Positions 42,786 through 51,861 of a DNA stretch of 64,000 bases are shown here, piece after piece. A model generated the notes under the pieces. It had not been told where the DNA came from. It did not search any database and saw only the letters and a list, made by a program, of their open reading frames with translations. Origin of the DNA: Hyphococcus aureus (GTDB lineage: Bacteria; Pseudomonadota; Alphaproteobacteria; Caulobacterales; Parvularculaceae). The stretch spans positions 806,001-870,000 of the forward strand of contig NZ_JBHRSH010000002.1 of NCBI RefSeq assembly GCF_042643165.1, written 5' to 3'. Position 1 is the stretch's first letter. The number at the start of each line of letters is the position of its first letter. Both the position numbers and the translations under genes were made by a program.

Positions 42786-45037
42786 GCCTCCATCTCCAAC
42801 GCCCGGGCCTTCTTCGTTTTCATCCTGAGCGCATTAAGCGTCACAATGACAGACGACCCCGACATGGCGAGCGCGGCGATAAGCGGCGTCACAAAACCGA
42901 ACACGGCGAGCGGAATGGCGCAGGCGTTGTAAAGGGCGGCGAAACCGAAATTTTCAAGAACCCGTTTGCGCGCCTGTTTGGCGACGTCAAAGGCGGTCAG
43001 CACGGGCGCCATGCTGTCGCCCTGAAATACGAAATCCGCCGCCGCCTGACTGGCGTCCGCCGCGGTGCCGGGCGAGAGCGAAGCATGCGCGGCGGCAAGC
43101 GCCGGGGCGTCATTCAGGCCATCGCCAACCATGGCGGTTTTAACACCCTTGTCGGCAAGCTCTTTCAGGCGGCCGATTTTATCCGCAGGCGTCATTTCCG
43201 CATGCCATGCGGTGAGGCCCGCCGCCTCGGCGATACGCGCCGCCGGCGCCCGACGGTCGCCAGTCAGCATTTCGGATGTAATCCCGCGATGGTCGAGCGC
43301 GGCGATGGTTTCCGCCGCTTCACTGCGAAGGGAGTCTTCAAACAGGAACCGCACAGGCGCTGTATCGCCGAGCTTGAACCAGGCTTCGCTGACCGCGTTG
43401 TCGCCATCGCTTTTCGCGCCGACCCAATCGGCGCGGCCAAAACGCGCCTTGTCGCCATTGATGACGCCTTCAACGCCATAGCCCGGCGCATCGTGAACAT
43501 CATCGGCGAGTTTTCCGGCGCCGGCGGCCATGACGACAGCGCGGGCCAGCGGATGACGGCTGGCGCGCGCGAGCGACGCCGCTTGCATCAACATCTCGTC
43601 CGAAATCTCATCCCGGTTGGAAAGGCGCATGCGGCCCAAGGTCAGCGTGCCGGTCTTGTCGAACACAAAGGCGTCAACTTCCGCCAGCCGCTCCAGCGCA
43701 TCGCCGGATTTGACCAGCACGCCTTCCTTGAAGAGACGGCCCGTCGCCACAACCTGCACCGCCGGCGCCGCGAGCCCCAGCGCGCAGGGGCAAGTGATGA
43801 TCAGCACGGCTATCGCGTTCATGGCGGCGACGCGCAAAGAGGCGTCACCGATCACCAGCCAGCCGACAAATGTCGCCAGCGCCAGCGTGTGAACCACGGG
43901 CACATAGAGCGCCGCGGCACGATCCGCCAGGCGCACATATTTGCTCTTGCCCTGTTCGCCCGCCTCAATGAGACGCGTGAGATCGGCGATCAGTGAATCT
44001 TCGGCGCGCGCGGTTGCGCGCATGACAAGACGCGACGACATGTTGAGAACGCCGGAATAAAGTGTGTCGCCGGTCTTCATATGCGCCGGGGCGCTCTCGC
44101 CGGTGACGAGCGAGACATCCACTTCCGACGCGCCATCCTCAACTATGCCGTTCACCGGCGCACGGTCGCCCGGCGATAATAGGATGCGGTCTTCCGGATT
44201 GATGTCGCGGGCTGACACAGCTTCGAGCGTGCCGTCGGCCTTCAACCGGCTCGCCGTCGTCGCCTGTAAGGCAAGAAGGCTTTGCGCCGCTTCGCGCGCC
44301 TTCGCCCGCAAGCGATGATCGAGAAAGCGCCCGATCAGGAGGAAGAACAGCAGCATCACCGCCGCATCGAAATAGGCTTCCGTTCCGTGATTGAGGGTTT
44401 CGAACACCGAAATGCCAAGCGACAGAATGACCGCCAGCGAAATCGGCACATCCATATTGGCGCTGCCCTTTCGTAAGGCGCTCCAGGCCGAACGGAAAAA
44501 CGGACGTCCCGCAAACATCGCGGCGGGAATCGCGATCATGCCCGAGATCCAGTGCATCATCATCATCGTCGCCGGACCCATCTCGCCGCCCGCGCCCGCC
44601 CAGACCGCGACGGAGAGCAGCATGATGTTCGCCATGGCGAACCCGGCGACAGCGAGACAACGCAAAAGGAATTTTCCTTCCGCGTCATTCTCCTGAACCG
44701 CCGCCTGCGGGTCGAACGGCGCTGCGCGGTAGCCAAGGTCGGAAATCTTTTCGGTGATGTCGCGGGGGCGGATCGCCTCGCCGCGCCACGAAATAGCAAG
44801 CTTGCCGGTCGATAAATTCAATCGCGCGTTTTCAACGCCGGGCAGCGCGTTCAGGCCGCCCTCGATTTTGGAAATGCAGCCGCCGCATTTGGCGCCATAG
44901 ACGGAAAGTTCGAGCGCGCGGGCGCCGTCTTTCGTCCGGCGCACGAAGGGCGCAGGGTCAATCACCCCGGCGTCGGCGGCCGGTTCAAGGCCGCTGGGGC
45001 ATCCGGGCGCCGGGACCAGGGTTTGGATAGCGCTCAT
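42782..45037 (-). CDS. ccoI: Copper-translocating P-type ATPase CcoI (FixI)
   Basis: A 751-residue P1B-type ATPase. A heavy-metal-associated domain with C51-x-x-C54 (AKCGGCIS) is at the N-terminus, followed by eight membrane helices. The intramembrane metal motif CPCALGLAAP is near 415, the phosphorylation site DKTGTLT near 460, and GDGLNDAPAL near 650. CcoI delivers copper for the CuB centre of cbb3 oxidase and exports it across the inner membrane. It overlaps ccoH by 4 bases and ccoS by 4 bases. An extra cysteine in the N-terminal tail (PGCPSG) could help in metal capture. Confidence 0.94.
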   Translation of the reverse strand: MSAIQTLVPAPGCPSGLEPAADAGVIDPAPFVRRTKDGARALELSVYGAKCGGCISKIEGGLNALPGVENARLNLSTGKLAISWRGEAIRPRDITEKISDLGYRAAPFDPQAAVQENDAEGKFLLRCLAVAGFAMANIMLLSVAVWAGAGGEMGPATMMMMHWISGMIAIPAAMFAGRPFFRSAWSALRKGSANMDVPISLAVILSLGISVFETLNHGTEAYFDAAVMLLFFLLIGRFLDHRLRAKAREAAQSLLALQATTASRLKADGTLEAVSARDINPEDRILLSPGDRAPVNGIVEDGASEVDVSLVTGESAPAHMKTGDTLYSGVLNMSSRLVMRATARAEDSLIADLTRLIEAGEQGKSKYVRLADRAAALYVPVVHTLALATFVGWLVIGDASLRVAAMNAIAVLIITCPCALGLAAPAVQVVATGRLFKEGVLVKSGDALERLAEVDAFVFDKTGTLTLGRMRLSNRDEISDEMLMQAASLARASRHPLARAVVMAAGAGKLADDVHDAPGYGVEGVINGDKARFGRADWVGAKSDGDNAVSEAWFKLGDTAPVRFLFEDSLRSEAAETIAALDHRGITSEMLTGDRRAPAARIAEAAGLTAWHAEMTPADKIGRLKELADKGVKTAMVGDGLNDAPALAAAHASLSPGTAADASQAAADFVFQGDSMAPVLTAFDVAKQARKRVLENFGFAALYNACAIPLAVFGFVTPLIAALAMSGSSVIVTLNALRMKTKKARALEMEA

Positions 45038-45531
45038 GGCGCGATAATCCTCGCTTCAATATCGAAGGTCTCGCCAAGGCTATTTTCGGCGCGCAAGGCC
45101 ATATCCCATGCGCCGGCGCCAAAAGCGGCGACCTCAGCTTTATATAATCCCTCGCCAAGGGAATTAAAGGCAAGGGATTGATCGTTGTCGCTATGAGCGG
45201 GCCGCTTGAGGACGCCGGTCAGGGCAAGGCTGGTCAGCGCCGTATCATCCTTGGCCATATAGATGACAATCTGGCCGGTTTCGCCTTCGCGGACGACCTC
45301 GGTGACCTCCGCGGTCCAGCCAAGACGGCTTTGGACGGCGCGCTCGGCAAGGGCGTCATTATAATGAAGCCCCTGAAAATATGACTTTTCCTCGGAAACG
45401 CCCGGAAAGGTCCGCACCGCCGCGCGAATGAAAATCACATTGGCGGCGAGCATGACGCCAAAAAAAGCAACAACCATTAGCAACACATGCCGGCCGGTCA
45501 GCTTGCCCTTGATACTGTCATGGTCAGCCAT
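45034..45531 (-). CDS. ccoH: cbb3 oxidase assembly protein CcoH (FixH)
   Basis: A 165-residue membrane protein with one N-terminal helix (GRHVLLMVVAFFGVMLAANVIF, split here) and a periplasmic beta-rich domain that holds the family pattern SYFQGLHYNDALAERAVQSRLGW near residues 49-71. FixH/CcoH acts in assembly of the cbb3 oxidase, interacting with CcoN and the copper pump CcoI. The start at 45531 overlaps the ccoG stop in TGATG and has a GGGAGGGAG ribosome site; a GTG one codon earlier is possible. It overlaps ccoI by 4 bases, as in many alphaproteobacteria. Confidence 0.92.
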   Translation of the reverse strand: MADHDSIKGKLTGRHVLLMVVAFFGVMLAANVIFIRAAVRTFPGVSEEKSYFQGLHYNDALAERAVQSRLGWTAEVTEVVREGETGQIVIYMAKDDTALTSLALTGVLKRPAHSDNDQSLAFNSLGEGLYKAEVAAFGAGAWDMALRAENSLGETFDIEARIIAP

Positions 45532-47021
45532 CACTCCCTCCCGGCCATGAAGACGGTGGGATTGAGCACCTCTTCGCCAGTGTCCGGGTCGAGAACGCGG
45601 ACAATCACCGGGATTGAGGCGCCATGGGCCGCGCCCGGCGGCATCGTCGCGAAGATGCGCACGGACCGCACTGTGTCGCCCGGCGCATCGAGCGTAACGG
45701 TCGCGCCTTCGGCTTTCTCGCCAACGGCGCCGACAACCATGCCGTCAGGGCCTTCCACCGTGATTTTGAGATCGCGCGTATAGTTTTCACGGTTTACGAT
45801 CTTCACCGTATAGGCGTTGCGGATGGAACCGTCCGACATCAGGATAAAGGGCGGGGCGCGGTCGCGCAGAACGTTGACCACCATGGTCGCCTGCGTCGAG
45901 AGGCCATAGATCATCAACACGCAAACAAAGGCCAGCACCGCCCCGTAGAGGATGGTGCGCGGACGCAGCAGCTTTACCGTCGTTTTCTCGCCAGCCTGGC
46001 GGCGCGCGATGTTTGCGTCCGTGTCATAGGCGATCAGCCCGGTCGGACGGCCGACTTTTTTCATGATGTCGTCGCAGGCGTCGATACACAGCGCACAATT
46101 GATGCATTCGAGCTGCGCGCCGTCGCGAATGTCGATGCCCATGGGACAGGAGATGACGCAGGCCCGGCAGGAGACACAGTCGCCCCGTCCGTCCCATGTG
46201 TCGCCCTTCTTGTGGGCGCCGCGCGGTTCGCCGCGATCAACCTTGTAAGTGACTTCCAGCGTCTCTTCATCGGTGAGCGCCGCCTGAATGCGCGGCCATG
46301 GGCACATATACGTGCACACCTGTTCACGCATGGAGCCGGCGAAAATATAAGTCGTCAGCGTTAAAAGCGCGAAGAAGAAATAGGAGGTGAACGGCGCGTC
46401 GCCCCTGAAGAAATCGCGCGCGAGAGACGGCGCATCATGGAAATACAATATCCACGCCCCGCCGGTCGCCATGCCGATCAAAATCCAGATCGCATGTTTC
46501 GTCACGCGCTTGCGGATCTTGTCGGCGGTCCACTTCGCCTTGGCGAGCTTCATGCGCGCATTGCGGTCGCCTTCGATCCTGCGCTCGACCCAGACATAAA
46601 GATCTGTCCACACCGTTTGCGGACAGGAATATCCGCACCAGATTCGGCCAAACAACGCCGTCGCCAGAAACAGGGACAAGGCGGCGATGATCAGGACGCC
46701 GGTCAGGAAATAAAGCTGGTCAGGCCAGATTTCGATAAAGAAGAAATAAAACCTGCGCCCTGCGAAATCGACGAGCACCGCTTGATCGGGTTCGCCCAGC
46801 CCGCGCGGCCAGCGGATCCATGGCGTGATGTAATAGACGCCGAGGGTCAGCGCCATGATGATCCATTTGAGATTGCGGAACGTGCCTTTGACGCGCTTCG
46901 GATAGATCGGCTCGCGAGCCTTATAAAGCGTGCGTGTGCCGGCGGCGTTGACCGCCTCGACTTCATGACGCACCACGCCGCCGCTGAGTTCAGACGACGG
47001 CGCGGGATCTGTTACTGACAT
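45531..47021 (-). CDS. ccoG: cbb3 oxidase accessory iron-sulfur protein CcoG (FixG)
   Basis: A 496-residue membrane protein with about five helices and ferredoxin-like cysteine motifs. A CGYSCPQTVW segment near 130 lies beside a membrane helix, and CVSCRACVISCPMGI near 280 and CINCALCIDACDDI near 307 form two 4Fe-4S sites. The C-terminal part is an immunoglobulin-like periplasmic domain. CcoG is reported to reduce Cu(II) to Cu(I) for oxidase assembly. It starts 19 bases after ccoP, and its stop overlaps ccoH. The symbol follows the conserved order ccoNOQP-GHIS. Confidence 0.94.
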   Translation of the reverse strand: MSVTDPAPSSELSGGVVRHEVEAVNAAGTRTLYKAREPIYPKRVKGTFRNLKWIIMALTLGVYYITPWIRWPRGLGEPDQAVLVDFAGRRFYFFFIEIWPDQLYFLTGVLIIAALSLFLATALFGRIWCGYSCPQTVWTDLYVWVERRIEGDRNARMKLAKAKWTADKIRKRVTKHAIWILIGMATGGAWILYFHDAPSLARDFFRGDAPFTSYFFFALLTLTTYIFAGSMREQVCTYMCPWPRIQAALTDEETLEVTYKVDRGEPRGAHKKGDTWDGRGDCVSCRACVISCPMGIDIRDGAQLECINCALCIDACDDIMKKVGRPTGLIAYDTDANIARRQAGEKTTVKLLRPRTILYGAVLAFVCVLMIYGLSTQATMVVNVLRDRAPPFILMSDGSIRNAYTVKIVNRENYTRDLKITVEGPDGMVVGAVGEKAEGATVTLDAPGDTVRSVRIFATMPPGAAHGASIPVIVRVLDPDTGEEVLNPTVFMAGRE

Positions 47022-47039
47022 GTTTCTGCCTTCGGGCGG

Positions 47040-47909
47040 CTACTCGCCGCCGCCAAGTGAGTGGACATAAACGGCAAGCGCGAGGATTTCTTCTTCGCTC
47101 AACCGCCCTTCCCAAGTGGGCATGACGCCGCCGCGACCATTCCAGAGGGTTTCACGGATCGTCATCGCGTCACCGCCATAAAGCCATATGGGGTCGGTGA
47201 GGTTCGGCGCGCCCTGCGACTGATCGCCCTTGCCTTCGGCGCCATGGCATTGAACGCATTGCACCTGAAACACCGGCGCCGCGCGCATTGCCGCCGCTTC
47301 GTCATGCTCCTGCCCCGAGAGACTGCGCACATAATGAACAAGATCGTCCACCGTCTCGCGCGGCAACAACCCGCCCGCGCCGTAAGCCTGCATGAGGGAC
47401 AGATGAGCCTGCGCATGATCGGAGCGAATGCCGTAGCGGATGGTCTGGCGAATATCTTCGAGCTTGCCGCCCCACAGCCAGTCATCGTCATTGAGGTTGG
47501 GATAGCCTTTGAAGCCCTGCCCGCCCGCGCCGTGACAGGTGGCGCAGTTGTCGCCAAAAAGCGATTCCCCGGCGGCGAGCGCAAAGGCCTGAAGATCGGG
47601 ATCGTTCTCGATCGCCTCCATGTTCGGTGCGGTCAGAAGGCGCCGCGTGGCGTCGGCGCGTTGGGCGTCAAGCTCGGCGACCGCCACCTCGACATTGGCG
47701 CGCTCGGAATGATTGCGCGTGCCTTTGAGATACCCGGTAATGCCGGGCCATGACGGCATCACCACCCAGTAACCGATCGCCCAGACGATGCTGATATACC
47801 AGACAATCAGCCACCAGCGCGGCAGCGGGTTGTTCAACTCCCTGATGTCGTCCCAGGAGTGGCCTGTGGTTTCGACGCCGGTCGTCTCGTCGATTTCCTT
47901 ATCTGACAT
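47040..47909 (-). CDS. ccoP: cbb3 cytochrome c oxidase diheme subunit CcoP
   Basis: A 289-residue subunit with a single N-terminal membrane helix (residues 33-51) preceded by a cytoplasmic stretch, then two cytochrome c domains with heme motifs CATCH (122-126) and CVQCH (218-222). Each domain also shows the distal Met ligand region. CcoP accepts electrons from cytochrome c and passes them to CcoO and CcoN. The start at 47909 has AGGAAGATGG upstream; it overlaps the ccoQ gene by 11 bases, which is common. Other ATGs 6 and 15 bases upstream give a slightly longer N-terminus. Confidence 0.95.
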   Translation of the reverse strand: MSDKEIDETTGVETTGHSWDDIRELNNPLPRWWLIVWYISIVWAIGYWVVMPSWPGITGYLKGTRNHSERANVEVAVAELDAQRADATRRLLTAPNMEAIENDPDLQAFALAAGESLFGDNCATCHGAGGQGFKGYPNLNDDDWLWGGKLEDIRQTIRYGIRSDHAQAHLSLMQAYGAGGLLPRETVDDLVHYVRSLSGQEHDEAAAMRAAPVFQVQCVQCHGAEGKGDQSQGAPNLTDPIWLYGGDAMTIRETLWNGRGGVMPTWEGRLSEEEILALAVYVHSLGGGE

Positions 47910-48063
47910 CGCCATCTTCCTCATCTTCTAGCGGAATACGCTTGGCCTCGTCGAATTTTTTCTTGTTGCCCGGCGCCAGCGCGTAAATCAGCACCAGCAC
48001 AAAGGCGATAATGAACAGAATGAGCCCGCCGGTTTGCGCAAAGGATGAAAGTTTTTCATACAT
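47899..48063 (-). CDS. ccoQ: cbb3 oxidase small subunit CcoQ (FixQ)
   Basis: A 54-residue membrane protein with one helix (LILFIIAFVLVLIYALA, residues 14-30) followed by a basic and acidic cytoplasmic tail (KKKFDEAKRIPLEDEED). This is the usual CcoQ form, starting MYEKLSSFAQ. CcoQ stabilises the CcoN-CcoO-CcoP core. It lies between ccoO, 9 bases upstream, and ccoP, whose start it overlaps in another frame by 11 bases. No dedicated strong ribosome site is needed because of coupling. Confidence 0.92.
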   Translation of the reverse strand: MYEKLSSFAQTGGLILFIIAFVLVLIYALAPGNKKKFDEAKRIPLEDEEDGDVR

Positions 48064-48072
48064 TACACAGCC

Positions 48073-48801
48073 CTACCGGTAATTCTCTTCGGCCTTGTAG
48101 GTCTCGAAATCGACCATAGTGCCGAGGATCTGCATGTAAGCGATCAGCGCATCCATTTCGGTCACATTACGCGGATCGCCATCGAAGTCGCGCACCTGCG
48201 CTTTGGGATAACGGGCCATGAAGGCGTCATAATCATCCGCGAAAGGATCGAGCTGGGTGTGGATGTCAGCCTTTGCGTTCTCGATCATCTCATCCGTATA
48301 GGGAACGCCCACGGCGCGCAGGGCCTTCAGGTCAGCCTCAATATGCTCGTAATCAAGATGCTTTTCAGCGAGAAACTTGTAAGGCGGCATGACCGACTCC
48401 GGCACGAGACTGCGCGGATCGATCATATGCTGGCGGTGCCAGTCATCTGAATATTTACCGCCAACACGCGCCAGATCGGGTCCGGTGCGTTTCGAGCCCC
48501 ACTGGAACGGGTGATCATACATGCTCTCGGCCGCGAGCGAATAATGGCCGTAGCGCTCCACCTCGTCGCGCAACGGACGCACCTGCTGGCTATGGCACAG
48601 ATAGCAGCCCTCGCGGATGTAGATGTTGCGGCCCTTCTGTTCGAGCGGTGAATAGGGCCGGACCCCCTCCACCTTTTCGATGGTCGATTCGAGATAAAAC
48701 AGCGGCGCGATTTCTACGATGCCGCCGATCGCTACGACGACGAGGATGGCGGTTGTGAGAAGCCAGCCGTGCTTTTCAAGAAGTTCGTGACGGTTCAGCA
48801 T
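48073..48801 (-). CDS. ccoO: cbb3 cytochrome c oxidase monoheme subunit CcoO
   Basis: A 242-residue subunit with an N-terminal membrane anchor (residues 12-33) and one cytochrome c domain with heme motif CYLCH at 66-70, and the HSQQVRPLRDEVERYGHYS stretch that is diagnostic for CcoO. The distal methionine is likely in PESVMPPY near 147. The start at 48801 is preceded by GGGAGA at 5 bases; 20 extra upstream codons in frame are not coding by comparison with the family. It is 10 bases downstream of ccoN. Confidence 0.96.
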   Translation of the reverse strand: MLNRHELLEKHGWLLTTAILVVVAIGGIVEIAPLFYLESTIEKVEGVRPYSPLEQKGRNIYIREGCYLCHSQQVRPLRDEVERYGHYSLAAESMYDHPFQWGSKRTGPDLARVGGKYSDDWHRQHMIDPRSLVPESVMPPYKFLAEKHLDYEHIEADLKALRAVGVPYTDEMIENAKADIHTQLDPFADDYDAFMARYPKAQVRDFDGDPRNVTEMDALIAYMQILGTMVDFETYKAEENYR

Positions 48802-48811
48802 TGAAGTCTCC

Positions 48812-50458
48812 CTATTCCGCCAGCGCAGGTTGCGGCGCCATATAGGGCCGTTTCTCGCCAACGCGCAGATCGCCGCGCGCCGTCCGCCACAGATTGTACG
48901 CCATGATGAGCGCGCCGATCAGGAACAACGTCCCGCCGGTTCCCCGGATGATATAATAGGGGTGCATCGCCTCCACGGTTTCCACAAAGGAGAATTCAAG
49001 GAAGCCGAAGGCGTTATAAGCGCGCCACATCAGGCCTTGCATGATCCCCGACACCCACATCGAGGTGATGTAGAGAACGATGCCGATGGTCGAAATCCAG
49101 AAATGCCACTCAACCAGCGCACGGCTGTATAGATCCTTGCGTTTCCACAGCCACGGCACGAGGCAATAAAGCGCGCCGAAGGAGATGTAGCCGACCCAGC
49201 CAAGAGCGCCGGAATGCACATGGCCGATGGTCCAGTCGGTGTAGTGCGACAGGGAGTTCACCGCGCGCACCGACATCACCGGCCCTTCGAATGTAGACAT
49301 GCCGTAGAATGCGACGGACACAACCATCATCCGCAACACCGGATCGGTGCGGAGTTTATCCCAGGCGCCGGACAAGGTCATCAGACCGTTGATCATCCCG
49401 CCCCAGGACGGCATCCACAACATGATCGAGAAGGTCATGCCGAGCGTCTGCGCCCATTCCGGCAAGGCCGTATAATGGAGATGGTGCGGGCCCGCCCAGA
49501 TATAGATGAAGATCAGCGACCAGAAGTGGACAATGGAAAGCCGGTAGGAATAGACCGGCCGCTCCGCCCGCTTCGGAATGAAATAATACATGATCGCGAG
49601 GAAGCCCGTGGTGAGGAAGAAGCCCACGGCGTTATGGCCGTACCACCACTGGGTCAGCGCATCCTGCACGCCTGCGAACAGGGAGTAGCTCTTCGATCCC
49701 GCAATCGACACAGGAATCGCGAGGTTGTTGACGATGTGCAGCATCGCGATGGTGACGATGAAAGAGAGGTAGAACCAGTTCGCCACATAAATGTGCGGCT
49801 CTTTACGCTTCCAGATCGTGCCGAGGAAGGTGAGCAGATACACCACCCAGACAATCGTCAGCCAGAGATCGGCGTACCATTCCGGCTCAGCGTATTCGCG
49901 CGACTGGGTGACGCCGGAAAGGTATCCGGTCGCGGCAATGACGATGAAAAGCTGATAGCCCCAGAACACAAACCATGGCGCCAGCCCGCCCGCGAGGCGC
50001 GCACGGCAAGTGCGCTGCACTACATAAAACGAAGTCGCGATCAGGACGTTTCCGCCAAAGGCGAAAATCACCGCCGAGGTGTGCAAGGGCCGCAACCGTC
50101 CGAAATTCGTCCAGCCGAGCTGGTCAAAATAAAGAATATTCGGAAAGGCGAGCTGAAAGGCGATAATGACGCCCACCAGAAAACCGGCAACGCCCCAGAA
50201 GGTCGATGCAAAAACGCCCGCCTTGATCACCGCCGTTTGATATCCGGTTTCGTCCGCCGGCGGCTGGGTCGCATACATCACAAGGCCGAAAAGCCCGGCG
50301 ATGAAAGCGAGGATAAAGACATAGGCGTGAAACGACATCAGCGGATCGATGGCGCGCGCGGCGACAAAGAGCCAATAAAAAACGCCAATGCCAAGCGCGA
50401 GCGCGATCAGCATTCCGTCCGTGCCGAGACCGCGTTGGGCGACGCGAGTGTGAGCCAT
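48812..50458 (-). CDS. ccoN: cbb3 cytochrome c oxidase catalytic subunit CcoN
   Basis: A 548-residue subunit with about 12-14 transmembrane helices and the histidine ligands of the low-spin heme b and the heme b3-CuB centre (for example HTSAVIFAF, WYGHNAVGFFLT and WAGPHHLHYTALP). cbb3 oxidases have high oxygen affinity and support microaerobic respiration. The start at 50458 has GGGGAAC upstream by about 6 bases; the 29 extra codons upstream are not family-like. It leads the ccoNOQPGHIS run, and a perfect FNR/FixK box lies about 125 bases upstream. Confidence 0.96.
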   Translation of the reverse strand: MAHTRVAQRGLGTDGMLIALALGIGVFYWLFVAARAIDPLMSFHAYVFILAFIAGLFGLVMYATQPPADETGYQTAVIKAGVFASTFWGVAGFLVGVIIAFQLAFPNILYFDQLGWTNFGRLRPLHTSAVIFAFGGNVLIATSFYVVQRTCRARLAGGLAPWFVFWGYQLFIVIAATGYLSGVTQSREYAEPEWYADLWLTIVWVVYLLTFLGTIWKRKEPHIYVANWFYLSFIVTIAMLHIVNNLAIPVSIAGSKSYSLFAGVQDALTQWWYGHNAVGFFLTTGFLAIMYYFIPKRAERPVYSYRLSIVHFWSLIFIYIWAGPHHLHYTALPEWAQTLGMTFSIMLWMPSWGGMINGLMTLSGAWDKLRTDPVLRMMVVSVAFYGMSTFEGPVMSVRAVNSLSHYTDWTIGHVHSGALGWVGYISFGALYCLVPWLWKRKDLYSRALVEWHFWISTIGIVLYITSMWVSGIMQGLMWRAYNAFGFLEFSFVETVEAMHPYYIIRGTGGTLFLIGALIMAYNLWRTARGDLRVGEKRPYMAPQPALAE

Positions 50459-50583
50459 ATTGTTCCCCGTCGAATTTGCGCCGGAAATGGCGCGAAAGAT
50501 GTGAGCGGGCCAAGCGACGCGACGCGCCCTCCGATAATCCCGCATGCAATGAATCTAGATGAAGATTCAAACACATTTTAGGG

Positions 50584-50597
50584 TTGATTGAGATCAA
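50584..50597. promoter_or_regulatory. FNR/FixK-type operator
   Basis: TTGAT-TGAG-ATCAA is an exact match to the FNR/FixK consensus TTGAT-N4-ATCAA. It is centred in the gap between ccoN (minus) and fixL (plus), about 130 bases from each start, so it can act on cco transcription and perhaps also on fixLJ. The FixK-like protein encoded at 52615 is the probable binder. Confidence 0.85.
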
Positions 50598-50722
50598 GCG
50601 GCGCTGCTTTTCTTCGCATCTGCGACAAAATGAGCAACCGCGCTAGGCCCCGCCCCCGCCTATCTTCGAAAAAGGCTTCACTTGAAGCACCATTTGTTAA
50701 CGAATCAACCACGGATGACCCC

Positions 50723-51859
50723 ATGACGGGACAAGGCGACAATATGGAGGGCGAGCGATTCCTGCGGTCGGTCATCAACGCCTCCCCGAACGCCGTCATC
50801 ACGATCAATGAATCGGGTGAGATCCTGATCTTCAGCCGCATGGCGCAGGCCATGTTCGGGTTCTCCGAAGACGAGGTTCTTGGGAAGAATGTCAGCATTT
50901 TGATGCCGGAACCGGACCATTCTCTGCATGACGGCTATATGCGGCGCTATCTCGAAACCGGGAAAGCCCGAATTATAGGCAGGGCCCGTCCTGTTTCGGC
51001 GCGCCGCAAAAATGGCGACGCCTTTCCTGCGGTGCTGCATATTTCCGAGTTCGAGATTTCTGAATCCCATAATGGTGAGCGCATTTTTGTGGGCTTTATT
51101 GAAGATGTAAGCCGACAGAAAGCAACCGAGCGCCGCCTCGAGGACACCCAGCTTCAGCTTCAGCATGCGGGCCGCATCGGCGCCATGGGCGAGATTGCAA
51201 CCTCGATCGCGCACGAATTGAACCAGCCTTTGACCGCCGCCGCGAGCCTTGCCGGCGCGGTCTCGCTCACCTTGAAAAAGAAGACTTTTGACGGCAAGGA
51301 AGACGCGCTCGCGCTTATCGAGGATGCTGTATCGGAGATACGGCGCGCCAGCGGCGTCATCAAACAGATGCGCGATTTTCTGCGTAATCGCGAAACCGAA
51401 AGAGCGCTCCATTCCATCAACCGCATTGTTGAGGAAAGCTGCCTGATCGCGCTGATCGGCGCGGAAACCGATGGCGTGATGGTGGCGAGCGCTCTCGACA
51501 GTCATGCAGGGTCAGCCACGGTCGATCGAATCCAGATGCAGCAGGTGATTGTGAATCTCATTCGCAACGCAGTCGACGCCATGCAGGGAACCCAAAACAA
51601 GCAACTCACCATCGCAACGGCAAGCGCCGGAGAATATGTGGAGATGCGCATCGCCGACACGGGGTCGGGCATTACGGACGAGATGAAAAAGCGGCTTTTC
51701 GAGCCTTTCGCCACCACCAAGGAAGACGGCATGGGCATTGGCCTTTCCATTTCCAAATCCATCGTTGAGGCTCATAAGGGCGAGATCTACGCCGTGGACA
51801 ATCACCCGGCCGGAACGATTTTCGTCGTGAAACTCCCTGCCGCGAAGGAAGACGCCTGA
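50723..51859 (+). CDS. fixL: Oxygen-sensing PAS histidine kinase FixL
   Basis: A soluble sensor kinase of about 378 residues. A PAS domain (about 10-130) carries the heme-type signature MPEPDHSLHDGY, with H69 as the likely heme ligand, and IIGRARPVSARRKNGD, which lies next to the heme propionates in FixL. The HisKA domain has H164 in SIAHELNQPL and the ATPase domain has NLIRNAVDAM, DTGSGI and GMGIGLSISKSI. Oxygen binding would turn off autophosphorylation and phosphotransfer to FixJ. The start at 50723 is chosen from several in-frame ATGs (50630 and 50744 are others); the first codons of the open frame overlap the FNR box and are not coding. Confidence 0.88.
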   Translation: MTGQGDNMEGERFLRSVINASPNAVITINESGEILIFSRMAQAMFGFSEDEVLGKNVSILMPEPDHSLHDGYMRRYLETGKARIIGRARPVSARRKNGDAFPAVLHISEFEISESHNGERIFVGFIEDVSRQKATERRLEDTQLQLQHAGRIGAMGEIATSIAHELNQPLTAAASLAGAVSLTLKKKTFDGKEDALALIEDAVSEIRRASGVIKQMRDFLRNRETERALHSINRIVEESCLIALIGAETDGVMVASALDSHAGSATVDRIQMQQVIVNLIRNAVDAMQGTQNKQLTIATASAGEYVEMRIADTGSGITDEMKKRLFEPFATTKEDGMGIGLSISKSIVEAHKGEIYAVDNHPAGTIFVVKLPAAKEDA

Positions 51860-51861
51860 TC

